Below are positions 1 through 10,733 of a DNA stretch of 23,692 nt, piece after piece. The notes beneath the pieces are model-generated. The model was not told the DNA's origin, ran no database searches, and worked only from the letters and a program-made list of their open reading frames with translations. The DNA lies in NCBI GenBank assembly GCA_049999725.1, contig JBNGIS010008168.1, positions 46,888 through 70,579 of the forward strand, given 5' to 3'. This stretch comes from Haplomitrium mnioides (Eukaryota; Marchantiophyta; Haplomitriopsida; Calobryales). Each line of letters begins with the position of its first letter. Positions within the stretch are counted from its first letter, which is position 1. The translations under genes were made by a program, and so were the position numbers.

Positions 1-56
1 AGTGGTTCAATAGAAAAACATCCAAGACGGAGAAAAGAGTGGTTCAATAGAAAAAA
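1..56. repeat. Short direct repeat, 37-bp period
   Basis: The 18-base string starting agtggttcaatag at 1-18 recurs at 38-55. The 19 bases between the copies are purine-rich. The left part may continue outside the window. No coding potential or transposon end is visible here. Confidence 0.7.
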
Positions 57-520
57 GGAAGAAAAACGTCCTCTGTAAGTCAATTATGTGTGTGAGTGAG
101 TTTGTAAGTGTGTGTGTTCGTGTAAGTGAGGTGTGTCGAAGAGGAATTGCAAAAAAACGTTTGGTTTTAGAATAAATAACAAATTTAATATCAAAATTTA
201 ATTAAAATACTAAACTTAAGCTACCAGCCAATGGTGAAAATCAAGATAAAACAGACAGTTGAGATGATGCAAATCTGCATCAATGATGAGAGTAAAAGAG
301 GAAATACCTTCTTGCGTTTGGGTTAGGACTCCCTTGAACAAAAAAGAGAGGGGGCCTCATTTTTGCCCTCCTCCTCTCTTGTATACGACGCCGTTTTTGT
401 GAAGAGAAATACTATGGTGCTGGTAGAGTGTTGCAAAGGAGTATGCGCTTGAATTTTGGGTTATAGAAGTAGAGAGAGAGGAAGAGTGGTAATGTTGGAA
501 TGAAGAGCTACCATGAGCAA
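57..520. other. No gene seen; left flank of element A
   Basis: This stretch contains a TG-rich, microsatellite-like run at about 87-136, a purine-rich run near 465-485 and no ORF with a recognisable product. It ends at the first base of element A's LTR at 521. A 5-base target duplication was looked for: the bases before 521 (agcaa) do not match those after 5682 (aatat). Confidence 0.6.
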
Positions 521-905
521 TGCAAAAGAACTCAAGATCGACTTCTAAATAAGTAACAACTTCAAGATATTTCTAATAGAGTTACACAACTCAAGGCCAA
601 TAAGAAAACCAAAGCCAAGAGTGCTAGCCACAGCTAAGCAACTAAAAAGCCAAATCGAATTGAAAGAAACTCTAGAATGAAGAGTGGGGCTAAGAAGCCC
701 TTCTATTTATACAAGAGAAGAGGGTGTCATCCCTCTTTCTTCAATTACAAGTCACTTCTAGTTTCAATCCTAAAAGTGACTCTCTACTAAAAGTGACTTT
801 GAAGTCAAGTAATCTTATCTCAACCCTAAAAGTGACTCCCTACCACTTACTTCACTCTTCTCCATTTTCTTATAAATAGCACAACCATATGCTTGTACTT
901 TTACA
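521..905 (-). repeat. Element A 3' LTR
   Basis: This LTR aligns along its whole length with 5304-5682. In element orientation it begins TGTAAAAGTACA and ends in GCA, giving TG...CA ends. It carries the same TATA-like site (TATAAATAG, plus positions 703-711) as the 5' copy. Its length of 385 bp against 379 bp reflects several small indels between the copies. Confidence 0.9.
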
Positions 906-920
906 TAGTCTTTGCCTTTT
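906..920 (-). other. Element A polypurine tract
   Basis: On the minus strand this reads AAAAGGCAAAGACTA, directly upstream of the 3' LTR start TGTAA. This is the expected place for the plus-strand primer. The tract holds a few pyrimidines, as expected in an old copy. Confidence 0.6.
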
Positions 921-944
921 AATCGATGACATCTCGTCATTACT

Positions 945-2399
945 TCAACTTTCAAAAATTTGAATAACCTCTTGAGCATTCTTAAGATTTGAAAAAGGTT
1001 CCCAAGTAGCATCATGAAGTGGATAGCTTTTCTACAAAACCTTGTATTGAACTTGTGGATGTCGCCTTCGCTTGATAACTCTTTTTGCCAAAATGCGATC
1101 CACTTCAAATTCTTCATGATCATCAAGAACAATAGCCGGAGAAGGAAGTTAAACACGATTTGGAAAAGAAGATGGACTAGGAACAAAAGGCTTAAGTTTA
1201 GAGACATGAGATACAAGATGAATTTTCATATGAATAGGAAGGTTAAGTTTATAAGTGACCAGAGAAATCCTTGAGAAATAGAGAAAGGACTAATCCAAGC
1301 AGGAGATAACTTATGGACTTGAGTATTTAAAGATAATGAGAGATCGTGAGTAGATAACATAACTTGGTCACCTAAAACATAAGAGCATTCACAATGACGG
1401 GTATTGGGATATTGTTTTTGTCGATTTTGAGCAACAGTAAGATGATTGCGAGCATCTTGCAAGGAAGAGGATAAAAGAGACAAAAAGGTAGAAATACTTG
1501 GAATACTGGAAGAAGAAGAAGAAGAAAGCAAACCATCGAAAACAAGAGGATGTTGACCCGAATTAAGAAAGAAAGGAGAAAACCCAGTACTTGCTTGTTT
1601 GGAGTTGTTCCATGCAAACTCCACCGCCAATCAGAAACTATCCCAATTGGTATGATAAACATTGATGAATGCGTGAAGCATATCCTCTACAATGCGATTA
1701 GCGTGCTTTATTAGCCCATTTGTTTGAGGATGATAAACAATAGACATAGAGAGTTTGGTGCCTAAAAGTCTGAACAACTCTCGCCAAAACTTTCTGGTGA
1801 AATGTGGATCCATATCAGATATTAACACTTTGGGTATTTCATGATGACGGAAGACAATATCAAAGTAAATTTTGGCCAATTGTGGAGCATCTATTGAATC
1901 CATCGTTGTTGCTAAATGAATCTGCTTGTTGAGCTTGTCCACAAACACCACAATGGCAGTATACCCATGAGGCGTAGCTAGGAGTGAGGTGACAAGATCC
2001 AAACTTACATGTTCCCAACGAGCAGTAGGAATTGGTAGTGGTTGAAGAAGTCCCGTTGGTTTTTGATTTGAAGCTTTGTTTCATTGACAACTTTCACACA
2101 AACAAACAAAGCCACAAACATCTCGAGCCAAGTTAGCCCACCACCAAGTCCGTTGAAGCAACTCTATAGTTTTGTCTACTCCAAGATGCCATAAGATGGG
2201 AATGTCATATGCTTTTTGTAAACAAGCCATTCGAAGTATATCATCATATGGAACATAAATTTGGTGGCCTCGATATAGAATACCATCTCGAATGGAAAAA
2301 GAATGATACTCACTATCGTTGACGGTCAATCGTGCTCGAACAAGACTAAAAAAAACATCTTCTTGTAGTTTCTAACGATAACTTCTACTAGTTGCCTTA
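945..2399 (-). pseudogene. Element A integrase with C-terminal chromodomain, broken
   Basis: The integrase inserts element cDNA into chromosomes, and the chromodomain is thought to direct it to chromatin marks. Reading leftward, the zinc-binding N-domain (2081-2329) keeps HLGVDKT and CESC, but the first His is Tyr. The catalytic core (1631-2002) keeps the first Asp (residue 2) and the second Asp (residue 63, SDMDPHF). The Glu expected 36 residues later is Lys (HPQTNGLIKHANR). A single in-frame TGA at 1631-1633 separates the core from its continuation LAVEFAWNN at 1630. The chromodomain lies at 948-1115: EEFEVD, then YPLHDATWEP, with the conserved Trp codon of the WKxYP motif changed to TAG at 1032-1034. 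The protein would end at the TGA at 945-947. The region between 1226 and 1115 is frameshifted. Confidence 0.88.
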
Positions 2400-4083
2400 T
2401 CCAAATGTAATATATTAATGTTAGCTACCTCCATTGTATTTACTCGATGATTCGGCCTTCTTAACAATACATCAAAAATGATGTGGAGCCTTCCATGCTT
2501 GTACTCTAGCTTGATATCAAAGAGTTGCAATTGATCCTCCCATCATTGATGATGACTTGTCATATTTTCCAAATGGATTGCTTGTAACAATAACTTGTGA
2601 TCTGTGCGCATAAGCACAAATCTTCCCAAAAGATAATGTCTCTATTCTTTGATAGCATAAGCCATTGTCAATTGATCTCGATCCCTTGTAGAGTAATTTC
2701 TCTCTGTCCCATTTAGTCGACGTGACATGAAGGCAATCAGATGAAGTCCATCCTCAAACACTTGTTGTAACACTGCTCTAATAGCAAAGTTAGAGGCATC
2801 AAAATCAACTATACAACTTGAATTTGGGTTATATGGTTGTAGAATAAGACGAGAAGACACCGAAACCTTGAGCTATTGAAATGCCTCATGCTCTTTGGTT
2901 GTCCATTGAAACTTTGCCTTATTACCTAGCAGTTCCGTAAATGTTGCAACAATATAAACATAATAATGGATAAATCTTCAATAAAAAGTTGCTAACCTAT
3001 TGAAAGCTCAAATATCCTTGGGATCTTTTGGTGTTGGCCACTTTGCAATAGCCTTAATTTTCTCTTCCTCCATCGTGATGCCATACGCAGACACTTTAAG
3101 CCCTATATAAGTCATCTCTTACTTCCAAAACTCACACTTGGACTTCTTGCAGTAAAACTTCCAATTGTATAGTCTTTGTAATACTTATTTAAGATGAGTA
3201 TAATGCTCAACTTCACTTTTACTAAATATAAGGATTTCACTCAAAAACACCAACACTGACTTATCCCATAACCCATCAAAAACTCGATTCATAAATATGG
3301 CTGGAGCATTACTGAAACCAAATGTAAGTACCTTCTACTCAAAATGTCCATACCTTATATAGAAAGCTGTCTTCAGTACATTACTTGCTTTGATAGGAAT
3401 TTGCCGATAGCCACTTCAAAGATCCAACTTAGAAAAGAATCGCGCACTACTCAATTGGTCCAACAAATCATCAATACGCGGTAAAGAATAGATATTCTTT
3501 ACGGTTTGATTGTTCAACACATAATGATATGTACAAAGACAAAATCCACCATCTTTCTTTGATATAAAGAATACTGGTGCTCTCCAAGATGAAGTACTAT
3601 ATACTAAATGAAATCCTTCTCAAGAAGATCCGTCAAGGTATCGCCAAGCTCTTCCAACTTCTGTGACGATAACCGGTATATAGGATGATTATACAGAGTA
3701 CTTTCTGGTATCAACTCAATCAAAAAGGGCATTCCTCAATTATCTGGTAACCTTTTTGGCAAATCATCTAAAAACACATTTGGAAACTCCTTCAAAATAT
3801 CATCAATCATTGAGGTCGATACAAATTTCCTTTGCTCTTTATTCAAATCCATGATAGGCTTAATCCACACAACAAAGACATGCAACTCTTTCTGCATCAA
3901 AACATTATGCTGAACTGATTTGGGCTTCTCTACCAATAATGTCGAATGCTCCAAAAGAAATTTCTTTCCTTGTAAAGTAGTTTGAATTTGTCGTTTCGAC
4001 CAATCAACTTGAGCGGATCGATCTTCAAACCAAAATAAACCCAAAATAATGTCATATTGTACTCGTGCAATAACAAAATCCAT
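2400..4083 (-). pseudogene. Element A reverse transcriptase and RNase H, inactivated
   Basis: These domains would copy element RNA into DNA and degrade the template. The segment 3736-4083 matches the protease end (DIILGLFWFEDRS) and the linker before RT (FPNVFLDDLP). RT blocks are recognisable between about 3700 and 2900: WRAPVFFISKKDGG, SKLDL-stop-SGYRQI (about 3406-3440, a TGA where Arg is expected) and FGFSNAPAIF. The catalytic FLDDIL box reads FLSEIL (codons at 3236-3241), so both metal-binding aspartates are lost. RNase H follows at 2642-2860 (VDFDASNFAIRAVLQQ, then ISL-type SRRLNGTERNYS) and continues leftward with RTDHKLL and a DVLLRRP tail near 2450. Many stops and frameshifts are present throughout. 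Confidence 0.85.
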
Positions 4084-4340
4084 AAATTATTCATACTCTT
4101 TGCCAATCCTTTAAAAGAAATAGCTTGTGTGAGTGGAACACATCATGTTTTTGGCCATCAACTATAGTCACAAAACTTCCATTGATAGGCAAAGTTTTAG
4201 CTTTGATTTTCTTCGTAAAATGTAATGACATGAAATTTTTAGAGCTTCCACAATCTACCAACATTCTACAAGAATGATTATCAACCATATCGTCTAGATG
4301 AAACAAGGTGCTTCTAATTCTTGTCAAGCTTTACATTCCA
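4084..4340 (-). pseudogene. Element A aspartic protease, altered active site
   Basis: The retropepsin-like protease would cut the gag-pol polyprotein. The 78-codon segment at 4091-4327 contains the motif LVDCGSSKNFMS at residues 23-34. Plant Ty3 proteases usually have D-S-G or D-T-G here, so the catalytic Asp (codon 4253-4255) and Gly remain but the middle residue is Cys. The following VDGQKH matches the second half of the domain, which is incomplete. The domain lies between the gag knuckle and RT, as expected. Confidence 0.75.
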
Positions 4341-4439
4341 TTGGAACTAATCAAGCTCTCAATAAACTGCTCGATTGTCTTTATTGAGGTCTCTCATTTA
4401 CTAGATTTTCTTCTTCAACAATTTCTTCTTGAGCAAGAA

Positions 4440-5250
4440 CGTGGGTTGATTTTGTTAATGTGGGCAATTTGCAATCATATGACCAAGTTGTCGACAATAA
4501 AAACATCCTCCACTTTGGCATAGGCGTTCACGCTATGCATCAGTGAGTGTAATTTTTGCGCAACATCAATCTCCATGGGTGCAACCTTATTTGGTGGCAT
4601 ACAAACATTTGGTAAAGCTTGTTGTGGTCGTGGCCTAGCTTTGGTAGTTGCTAGCAATAAGTCGTATTGTTCAGCCATGCGCATTGCTTCTTCTAGCTAA
4701 GAGGGCTCTTTCATTGTCACTTTTATTCTAGTGTAGGGCTTCAATCCTCAAAAAAAAAATCTAAAGCTTCTCTCTCGTCTATATTAGGAATTTGCATAAT
4801 GAAATTATGAAATCGCGTGACATAGCTCCTTACCGCATCAAGTTGCTTCAATTCTGCCAAGCGATCTCTTGCCGTATTTGGAGCATTCAGAACCCTAAAT
4901 CTTAGAATCACCGCTTCTTTGAACTCTTGCCAAGAAGCCATTAGAGCAACCATTCCACGTTGAGCTTGCTCCATTTGATATCTCCATCAAGTTTTTGCCA
5001 CTCCCTCCAATTCACTTGTAGCAAATGGAATTCTTCAACTATCCTCTCTTATCTTGGTAGCTTCAAAATATTGTTCACAATCGAATAAGAAATTCTCAGA
5101 TGTGCCACAAACCGTCTTCCCATTATATGCTTTTGGTTTGGAAAACTACACATGACTCTCTCCTTCTTGAAAATGTTCCCTCTTCCACATTTGCATTTGA
5201 ACTTCGAGAAGACGAAAAAGATGTTCAATTTGTTGTTGCATTGCTTGCAT
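4440..5250 (-). pseudogene. Element A gag remnant with CCHC knuckle
   Basis: Gag would form the virus-like particle that packages element RNA. I place the start at the ATG at 5248-5250, which opens MQAMQQQIEHL shortly after the primer-binding site. A TAG follows at about 5146. The gag core at 4741-4974 has the typical SWQEFKEAVILRF block followed by the DRLAELKQL and VRSYVTRFHNF helices. Downstream, at 4464-4505, a perfect C-x2-C-x4-H-x4-C knuckle reads CFYCRQLGHMIANC in a different frame from the adjoining segment, so at least one frameshift intervenes. Stops also occur near 5040 and 4690-4740. Confidence 0.82.
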
Positions 5251-5290
5251 CCTTGCTTCTTGATTCTCTATTCCATCACAAAGAACTGTG

Positions 5291-5302
5291 GCTCTGATAC
5301 CA
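5291..5302 (-). other. Element A primer-binding site (initiator tRNA-Met)
   Basis: On the minus strand this reads TGGTATCAGAGC, the standard complement of the 3' end of plant initiator tRNA-Met. It lies one base inside the 5' LTR and fixes both the LTR boundary and the orientation. Confidence 0.92.
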
Positions 5303-5303
5303 A

Positions 5304-5682
5304 TATAAAAGAACTCAAGACCAACTTCCAAATAAGTAACAACTTCAAGATAACCTTAATAGAGTTACACAACTCAAGGCCAATAAGAAAACCAAAGCTA
5401 AGAGTGCTAGCCAAAGCCAAGAAACCAAAGAGCCAAACCAAATTGAGAGGAGTTCAGAATGAGGAGTGGAGCTAAGAAGCCCTTCTATTTATACAAGAGT
5501 AGAGGGTGTCATCCCTCTTTCTTCATTTACAAGTCACTTCTAATTTCAACCTTAAAAGTGACTCTCTACTAAAAGTGACTTTGAAGGCAAGTTATCTTAA
5601 CCCTAAAAGTGACTCCTTACCTCTTCCTTCACTTCTCTATATTTTCTTATAAATAGCAAAACTCTATGTTTGTACTATTACA
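5304..5682 (-). repeat. Element A 5' LTR
   Basis: In element orientation this begins TGTAATAGTACAAAC at 5682 and ends TATA at 5304, next to the primer-binding site. The mate at 521-905 ends GCA, so the terminal CA is mutated here. A probable TATA box lies at 5485-5493. Confidence 0.9.
5485..5493 (-). promoter_or_regulatory. TATA box of element A 5' LTR
   Basis: The minus-strand string TATAAATAGAAGGG lies about 190 bases inside the LTR. The same string is conserved in the left LTR (703-711). Transcription leftward would start near 5455 by the usual 30-base spacing. This is inferred from sequence only. Confidence 0.6.
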
Positions 5683-7269
5683 AATATTAGGATGTAAATG
5701 AGGAGCTTGAATAGAACAGAAACATTTCTTGGTCCCGGGAATGTTGTGAAGAGTTGTCGACCTCGGGTGGATTTGGCTATGACTAAAGTAAAACCACGGA
5801 TCTAGATATGACATGAAAATCCCCGAAAGAGTGAAGTTAATGTTCTTCGATCTTTAACTTAGAAGGAGAAATTGTTGGAATCATGAAGATGGGCTAGATT
5901 GAGAACCAATGATGAGTAAGGATAGAGCCGTGGTGATGTTTCACAAGGAGTGTATCAAGCCTTGGCAAAAAGTAATAATGCCGCTGTAGAATTCAACGAC
6001 TGAGGCTATGTCGATAAAGAGTAAGACAAAAATGACAAAGGAAGTGAAGGGTGAAGCGTCTCCAATCAAGTTTCACTCAAAACAAGATTTTAAGAGCATG
6101 TTGGTTGTTGTTTGGGAATTGATCGCTCTCTGAATTTACCCATGGAGATAGAAGGAGAGATGGATTATTTGATCAATAGATGCAAGTGGTGACCAACAAA
6201 AGAGATTACTTCAATCCTCCATTTGACTTTCTTGTTTTAGAGATTTCTATCAACTTCAAACATTGGTCGTTGACGCAAGTGGTTCCAGAGCTGAGCACGG
6301 AAATCAGAGAGCTATGAGTAAGGAAAAGTAAATGCCAGAGTGATCACAGTATATAAACGTCAAAAAAGGAGGTTATGTAGCTGCCAATTCATTGATAATA
6401 ATTGGATGCATAGAAGATTATGAATCTGTGAAGCATTCTGGGCAATTGGAAGAGTGAAGGTGGTGGAACAAAGGGAGACTCATGTCCTTCTCTACCTTGA
6501 GTCGGATTTTCATAGCAAATGCAAAGAAGGAAAATCCAAGAACACAAAATTTTGTGATAAGATCAGAGAGGACATGTATACTTGAGTCGATTCCAGAGGA
6601 GACACATAGGCTGAGTAGAGGAATTGATTGTAGCCTAGTCTGACAAAGAGAAGAGTGGTGAGTCGATGTTGTCTTTTTTGTTTTGTTGGCTTGTGTGACT
6701 TAGACGAGATTGAGATGTAGACAATGAGGTAGAATAGTCAGTGGGGAAGATGCATTGGTGATAATTGGAGATGTAGAGAGGTGACCATCCATAGGAACGT
6801 AGCTGTTGAGGGTTGCACTTGAGGAATTTGCTCAGTTCAAATAGACAACACTATGATCAATTGATTCTGGAAAAGAATTTGGAGCAAAAGCCATCTTGCA
6901 GGCTTGATTAAAAGAGGCGTCATTGTGCAGTAGGGAGCGAGAAGAATCAAGAAGCGCAGATACCTCTCTTTGCACATTTGTTTAGACATACGAGGCTAGA
7001 ATCGTAATATTTTGTGAGCCTGAACTGATCGTAGGATGATGCGAGATAGCCTAGAGACAAGGCCAGTGAAAACAAACAACCGCTACTTTGAACCAGAAAC
7101 ATGCTACTCAAAACAAGAACCTTTTTTTTGGGAAAAATTTATGATTTTTGAGCTAAAAAAACATAAAAACGAGGTTATTTTGTAAAAACAAAAAGTACAT
7201 AAGTTTTTGAGAGTTATTTTTGGCCGTTTCAACAAGCATGATAGAGTGAAAGTCAATTTTGTTATGCAA
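5683..7269. other. No gene seen; possible Copia LTR trace
   Basis: There is no coding block I can recognise on either strand. The only structured signal is on the plus strand. A purine run (agaaggagaaat) is followed at 5877 by TGTTGGAATCATG, like the PPT and LTR start of Copia elements. At 6280-6291 the string tggttccagagc is two mismatches from the tRNA-Met primer-binding site, preceded by gacgca. Together these could bound a solitary or truncated LTR at about 5877-6277. No Copia protein motif was found on either side, so this remains a weak reading. Confidence 0.4.
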
Positions 7270-7369
7270 NNNNNNNNNNNNNNNNNNNNNNNNNNNNNNN
7301 NNNNNNNNNNNNNNNNNNNNNNNNNNNNNNNNNNNNNNNNNNNNNNNNNNNNNNNNNNNNNNNNNNNNN
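7270..7369. other. Assembly gap of exactly 100 N
   Basis: A run of 100 N bases, a conventional fixed-size scaffold gap. The real distance and contents are unknown, and features on its two sides need not be adjacent. Confidence 0.98.
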
Positions 7370-8740
7370 CATAAAGAAAAAGCCTAGGGGGACTAGAAGT
7401 CAAGGGAATGAGTTTGCAATGGTAAACAAAAAAAACAAAGCATTGCATGGATTTAAGAGCTTTATTTTAAAGTTCAAGCAAGAAAGCTTTCACTTGCACT
7501 TGAAAATCCATGTACACAAAAGTTAACGTGGGCTTTAAAAAAGGTTCTAGCATTTTAAAATATTTCATAATTCAACAAAGCATATACACAAACGTATCAC
7601 AGTTCAGAATCAAAAAAGGCAGTAGCTAAGAAGATTGAACTAAGAGTGTAAATAAGAAACATCTCCAAGTTTTAAACTTGATTCAACCAAACAAAGGTCT
7701 CAAGATCTACAAAAGAGTCTATGGCAGGTGTACAAACTAAGTTGTAATCGGTAGTCTTTGTATGAAGAAGCTGGAGGGTTGTAAATAAGAAGTAGAACTT
7801 GTGGAAGGCTTGGACTTCCACTTCAAAGTCTATGCGCGTATAAGAATAGAAGCTCAACATCTGAACACTCCACCCCAAAGTTTATGCGCGCATAGGAATC
7901 GGAACTCACCGTCTGAACACTCCACAACAAAGGCTGATAAGAACCTAGGTTTTAGGTTCTGTAGAAGAGTTTTTGCATGCACGACATTTTGACTTGCTAA
8001 TCAAAGTCTATGCATGTATAGGGTTCACACTTCTACAACCGAGTATATATACTATAAACATTCTATTTTTTGCAGCAAACTCAACGCACGCAAAAGATTT
8101 CGATTTATTATTCAGAATCAAAAAGTAAAATGGGTACAAGGCTATACATCTGAGTCAAACCGTGTTAAAGGTTTTAAGTTATACATCAAAGTCCTAACAA
8201 GAAAAAAAAAATAGTCAATTTGGGTAGATGCTTCAGCGAGACAATAACCTTAAACTCTTCTAGAAAACAATAAAGTTGGAAACAACATACTTATATTTTG
8301 GAGAAAAAAATATTTTTACAAAAGAAATGAAAATATTAACTAAAGATTTAAGTTTTATTTATAGAGAATAACATTCAACTTAGAATGATTTAAAGTAAAA
8401 AATTCAAGGTGTCAAATAAATTCAACAAGTTGCTTCAAAATATTCTTATGTACTTTACAAAATAACAATCTTAAATTACAATATACTTGAAAATACAGAA
8501 TATATAACAAAATTCTTAAATGACTTCAGTCACTCGTCTCGACTTCTTCGGATTCAGTTTAAGAAGATTCATCAAGGTTTGCTTGATGTGTCTTAGTGTT
8601 AATGATAGTGATTGAATCTCTTCAAAACATTTCAAGATTGAAGGGCTTTTTGTCTTTCGTACTCAAATAGATTTGCTCTAATGGTAGCTAGAGTGGTTTT
8701 CTTTAATTGGTTTTTTTAGGTAAGAAGAAAATCAAAAGAC
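7370..8740. other. No gene seen; AT-rich DNA with short repeats
   Basis: This is AT-rich sequence with no recognisable product on either strand. It contains the 52-bp tandem repeat at 7824-7925 described separately. The right end runs into the decayed DUF7869-like remnant. Confidence 0.6.
7824..8034. repeat. 52-bp tandem repeat with TATGCGCGCATA core
   Basis: Two units at 7824-7873 and 7876-7925 start caaagt, share the core tatgcgcg and end ctgaacactccac. A third, partial unit begins at 8002 (caaagtctatgcatgtata). The core of the second unit, tatgcgcgcata, is a perfect 12-base palindrome, and the other units vary it. No coding role is apparent. Confidence 0.75.
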
Positions 8741-10250
8741 AGAATTGTGATTTATGTCACATCAAGTACATCAATATGTAGAACAAGTACTCGTTTCGGG
8801 TTTGGGAGATCTTCCTCATCAAATGACAAAACTTTGAGAACTTTGGCAACCCAAAATAGTCACCCTTTTGGATCTAGAGATGCAATAGCACAAATAAACA
8901 TTCTAGCTTTCATCTTATTAAGATTGCCAAATTTATGTCTGTATTGAGTGATGTGCAAAAGAGTCCCTTCTCGGGGCCTAGGTGCTCCATCATAAATTGC
9001 TCGATATGTAGAAAGTATTTGCTATACTAGAGTATCTTCTTCTGTCTCTTGAGCATCAAGCTGAGAACCAGGACAAACATTTTGAGAATCATTACAAGTG
9101 TTTGATAGTTGTAAATGTGGAAAAGTAAGTTTTGCTTCGAGTCTTAGTCTTTTTTTTTTCAAGGATATAGGCTGCAATCTCTTGTTGGGCAAGAAAAAAG
9201 TCATTCCACCATTGAATATAAGAATATGTAAAGAACTTATAGGAGCTCTCACTAATGTTGTCTCTTATTGAAAATACGACTTTCTCGACATCCACTTCCC
9301 TTTCTTTCTTTAGAGATCCTTTGATTTCAGAATATGCCTTGAGAGGAATCAACATTGAACTCAAAATTTCTCTGTCCACTTCAGGTAGGCACTTGAGTTG
9401 ACAAATACCATCCGCAAGTAACCAAAATTCATCTGTTCAAAATTGTTTGCTCCAAATCTTTGCCTTGGAATCATTTAACTAGAACTTGAATTGTTGATTA
9501 AAGGTAATATTATGTATCCTTTGAACAAGAGAGGGACGTTGCTGTAGAAATATTTTTAAATCCCAAGTTTGCAACAAAAGAGTCACATGAGGTTTAGGAT
9601 TGTAGGATACTTGAAGCGCCTCACTAAAACTCGTAATCGTGAAAGCTTTGATACATTTCAAATGTTTCAATAATTGGCTGAACATTTGATCGATTTGATC
9701 ATAGGTATGGCCAACCATGAGAAATCCCACCTTGATTTTTCAAAAAACATTCTTGGCAATAAGGAGACTAAGATATCCAAACATGATAGAGTTCTTATTC
9801 TCTCGTGTCGTGTTGTCTACTTGAAGATACAAAGTTGGAGACAACGACCCTTCAAAGTTACATAATATTTTGTTGAGCACAGTAACTGTCAAATTGAAAT
9901 CGCTTCTTAAGTTTCCGTACGTTAAGAAGACCCTTGAAGAAAGAGTATGATTGAATATTAAGGCACCAACAACATGCACACCCACCAAACAATCTTTACC
10001 AATGTTTTTTGGTGGCAATGGCCAATGTGGAATAATAATTTTCTTCTGCCATTCCATCAATGACAATTCCCAAGTACTTTTGACCATCGGCATAACATTT
10101 TCTTTGATGATTTGCAGGTTTTGTTCTTTCTTTCATTTGCTGGTCATGATGAAGAAACAATTGGTGATTATATTTGACTGCATCATCACAAATGACATAA
10201 AAGTAGTTTAGTATAACATATGTTGGTACTTGTAGCTTCAAAACACAACC
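8741..10250 (-). pseudogene. DUF7869-like gene remnant
   Basis: I recognise this as a decayed member of the plant and invertebrate family whose shared domain is called DUF7869; the molecular function is not known to me. Reading leftward, the blocks are KYLGIVIDGM (Asp codon 10056-10058), HVVGALIFNHT, LYLQVDNTTRENKN (Asp codon 9815-9817), then GFLMVGHTYDQIDQMFS just below 9730, where the family usually has GHTHEDID. The three segments below 10093, 9730 and 9379 share one frame and are separated only by stops (TGA at 9740-9742, TAG at 9479-9481, a TGA near 9440). One frameshift lies near 10040 in an A-rich stretch and another near 9155 at a T run. A C-terminal part (FICAIASLDPKG-stop-LFWVAKVLKV) runs to about 8745. 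The N-terminus is not recognised. Several family members are multicopy, so a transposon origin is possible but unproven. Confidence 0.65.
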
Positions 10251-10733
10251 TCAGGTGCCAAAAACATTCAAGTCATCTTAAACAAATAATTGGATTCGTA
10301 GAAGTTAAAACTTTGTAAAAGATTAAAGATAAACTTTAGTAATTTGAAAAAGGAAAATATGTTTCACTTAAAATAAACAAAGGTTAAAAAAAAAAGAAAA
10401 ACAAGATTTGCAAACAAAAAGGACCATAACACATCCTCAGAGCATTTAGGATGAGTGGAGACAATAACTGATTGTATGCTCACATAGGACCAATACAACA
10501 ACACCAATATCATGGGTTGTTGTAATTGTTGTCGCAATTGGTTTTAAAAGGAACAAGAACAAATCCTATGCGTGCATAGGATTTGCAAATAACAAAAATG
10601 ATTCTTGCTATTGTTTTTCTATAAAGGCTCTTGATTTAAAGGAACTAAAAACTTGTTGCAAGGCTAAGTTCACCACCAAAAATGAGATTCATTTTCTCGC
10701 TTTTTTGATTGCAGGCAACGTTAAAATTGAAAC
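10251..10733. other. No gene seen
   Basis: No product was recognised on either strand. The stretch contains A-rich runs and the palindrome at 10561-10584. Confidence 0.55.
10561..10584. repeat. Palindrome with 11-bp arms
   Basis: The arms aaatcctatgc and gcataggattt are perfect inverted copies around a 2-base centre. The core tatgcgtgcata is related to the palindromic core of the tandem repeat near 7880. Confidence 0.75.

Larger units (their letters stand above)
521..5682 (-). mobile_element. Element A: complete but decayed Ty3 chromovirus
   Basis: This is a full LTR retrotransposon of about 5.2 kb. It has two related LTRs (521-905 and 5304-5682), an initiator-tRNA-Met primer-binding site inside the right LTR and a purine-rich tract inside the left LTR, so it is transcribed leftward. 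Between them, in Ty3 order, lie remnants of gag with a CCHC knuckle, aspartic protease, reverse transcriptase, RNase H, integrase and a C-terminal chromodomain. The chromodomain places it among plant chromoviruses. The LTRs differ by many substitutions and several indels and the coding region has many stops and frameshifts, so it is an old insertion. No target-site duplication could be recognised. Confidence 0.92.

Noticed and set aside
815-1216. 133-codon open frame on the minus strand read as a gene
   Set aside because: It is a shifted frame across the broken chromodomain and the LTR junction. The true chromodomain frame is different and contains a TAG.
521-5682. Target-site duplication for element A
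   Set aside because: The five bases outside each LTR (agcaa and aatat) do not match, and no shifted match was convincing.
7104-7448. 114-codon minus-strand open frame across the N gap
   Set aside because: It runs through 100 unknown bases, so its continuity is an artefact.
7824-8034. CRISPR-like array
   Set aside because: Units are nearly contiguous tandem copies without unique spacers, in plant nuclear DNA.
7801-8214. Short plus-strand open frames over the tandem repeat
   Set aside because: They follow the repeat period, have no known motif and are interrupted, so the repeat explains them.
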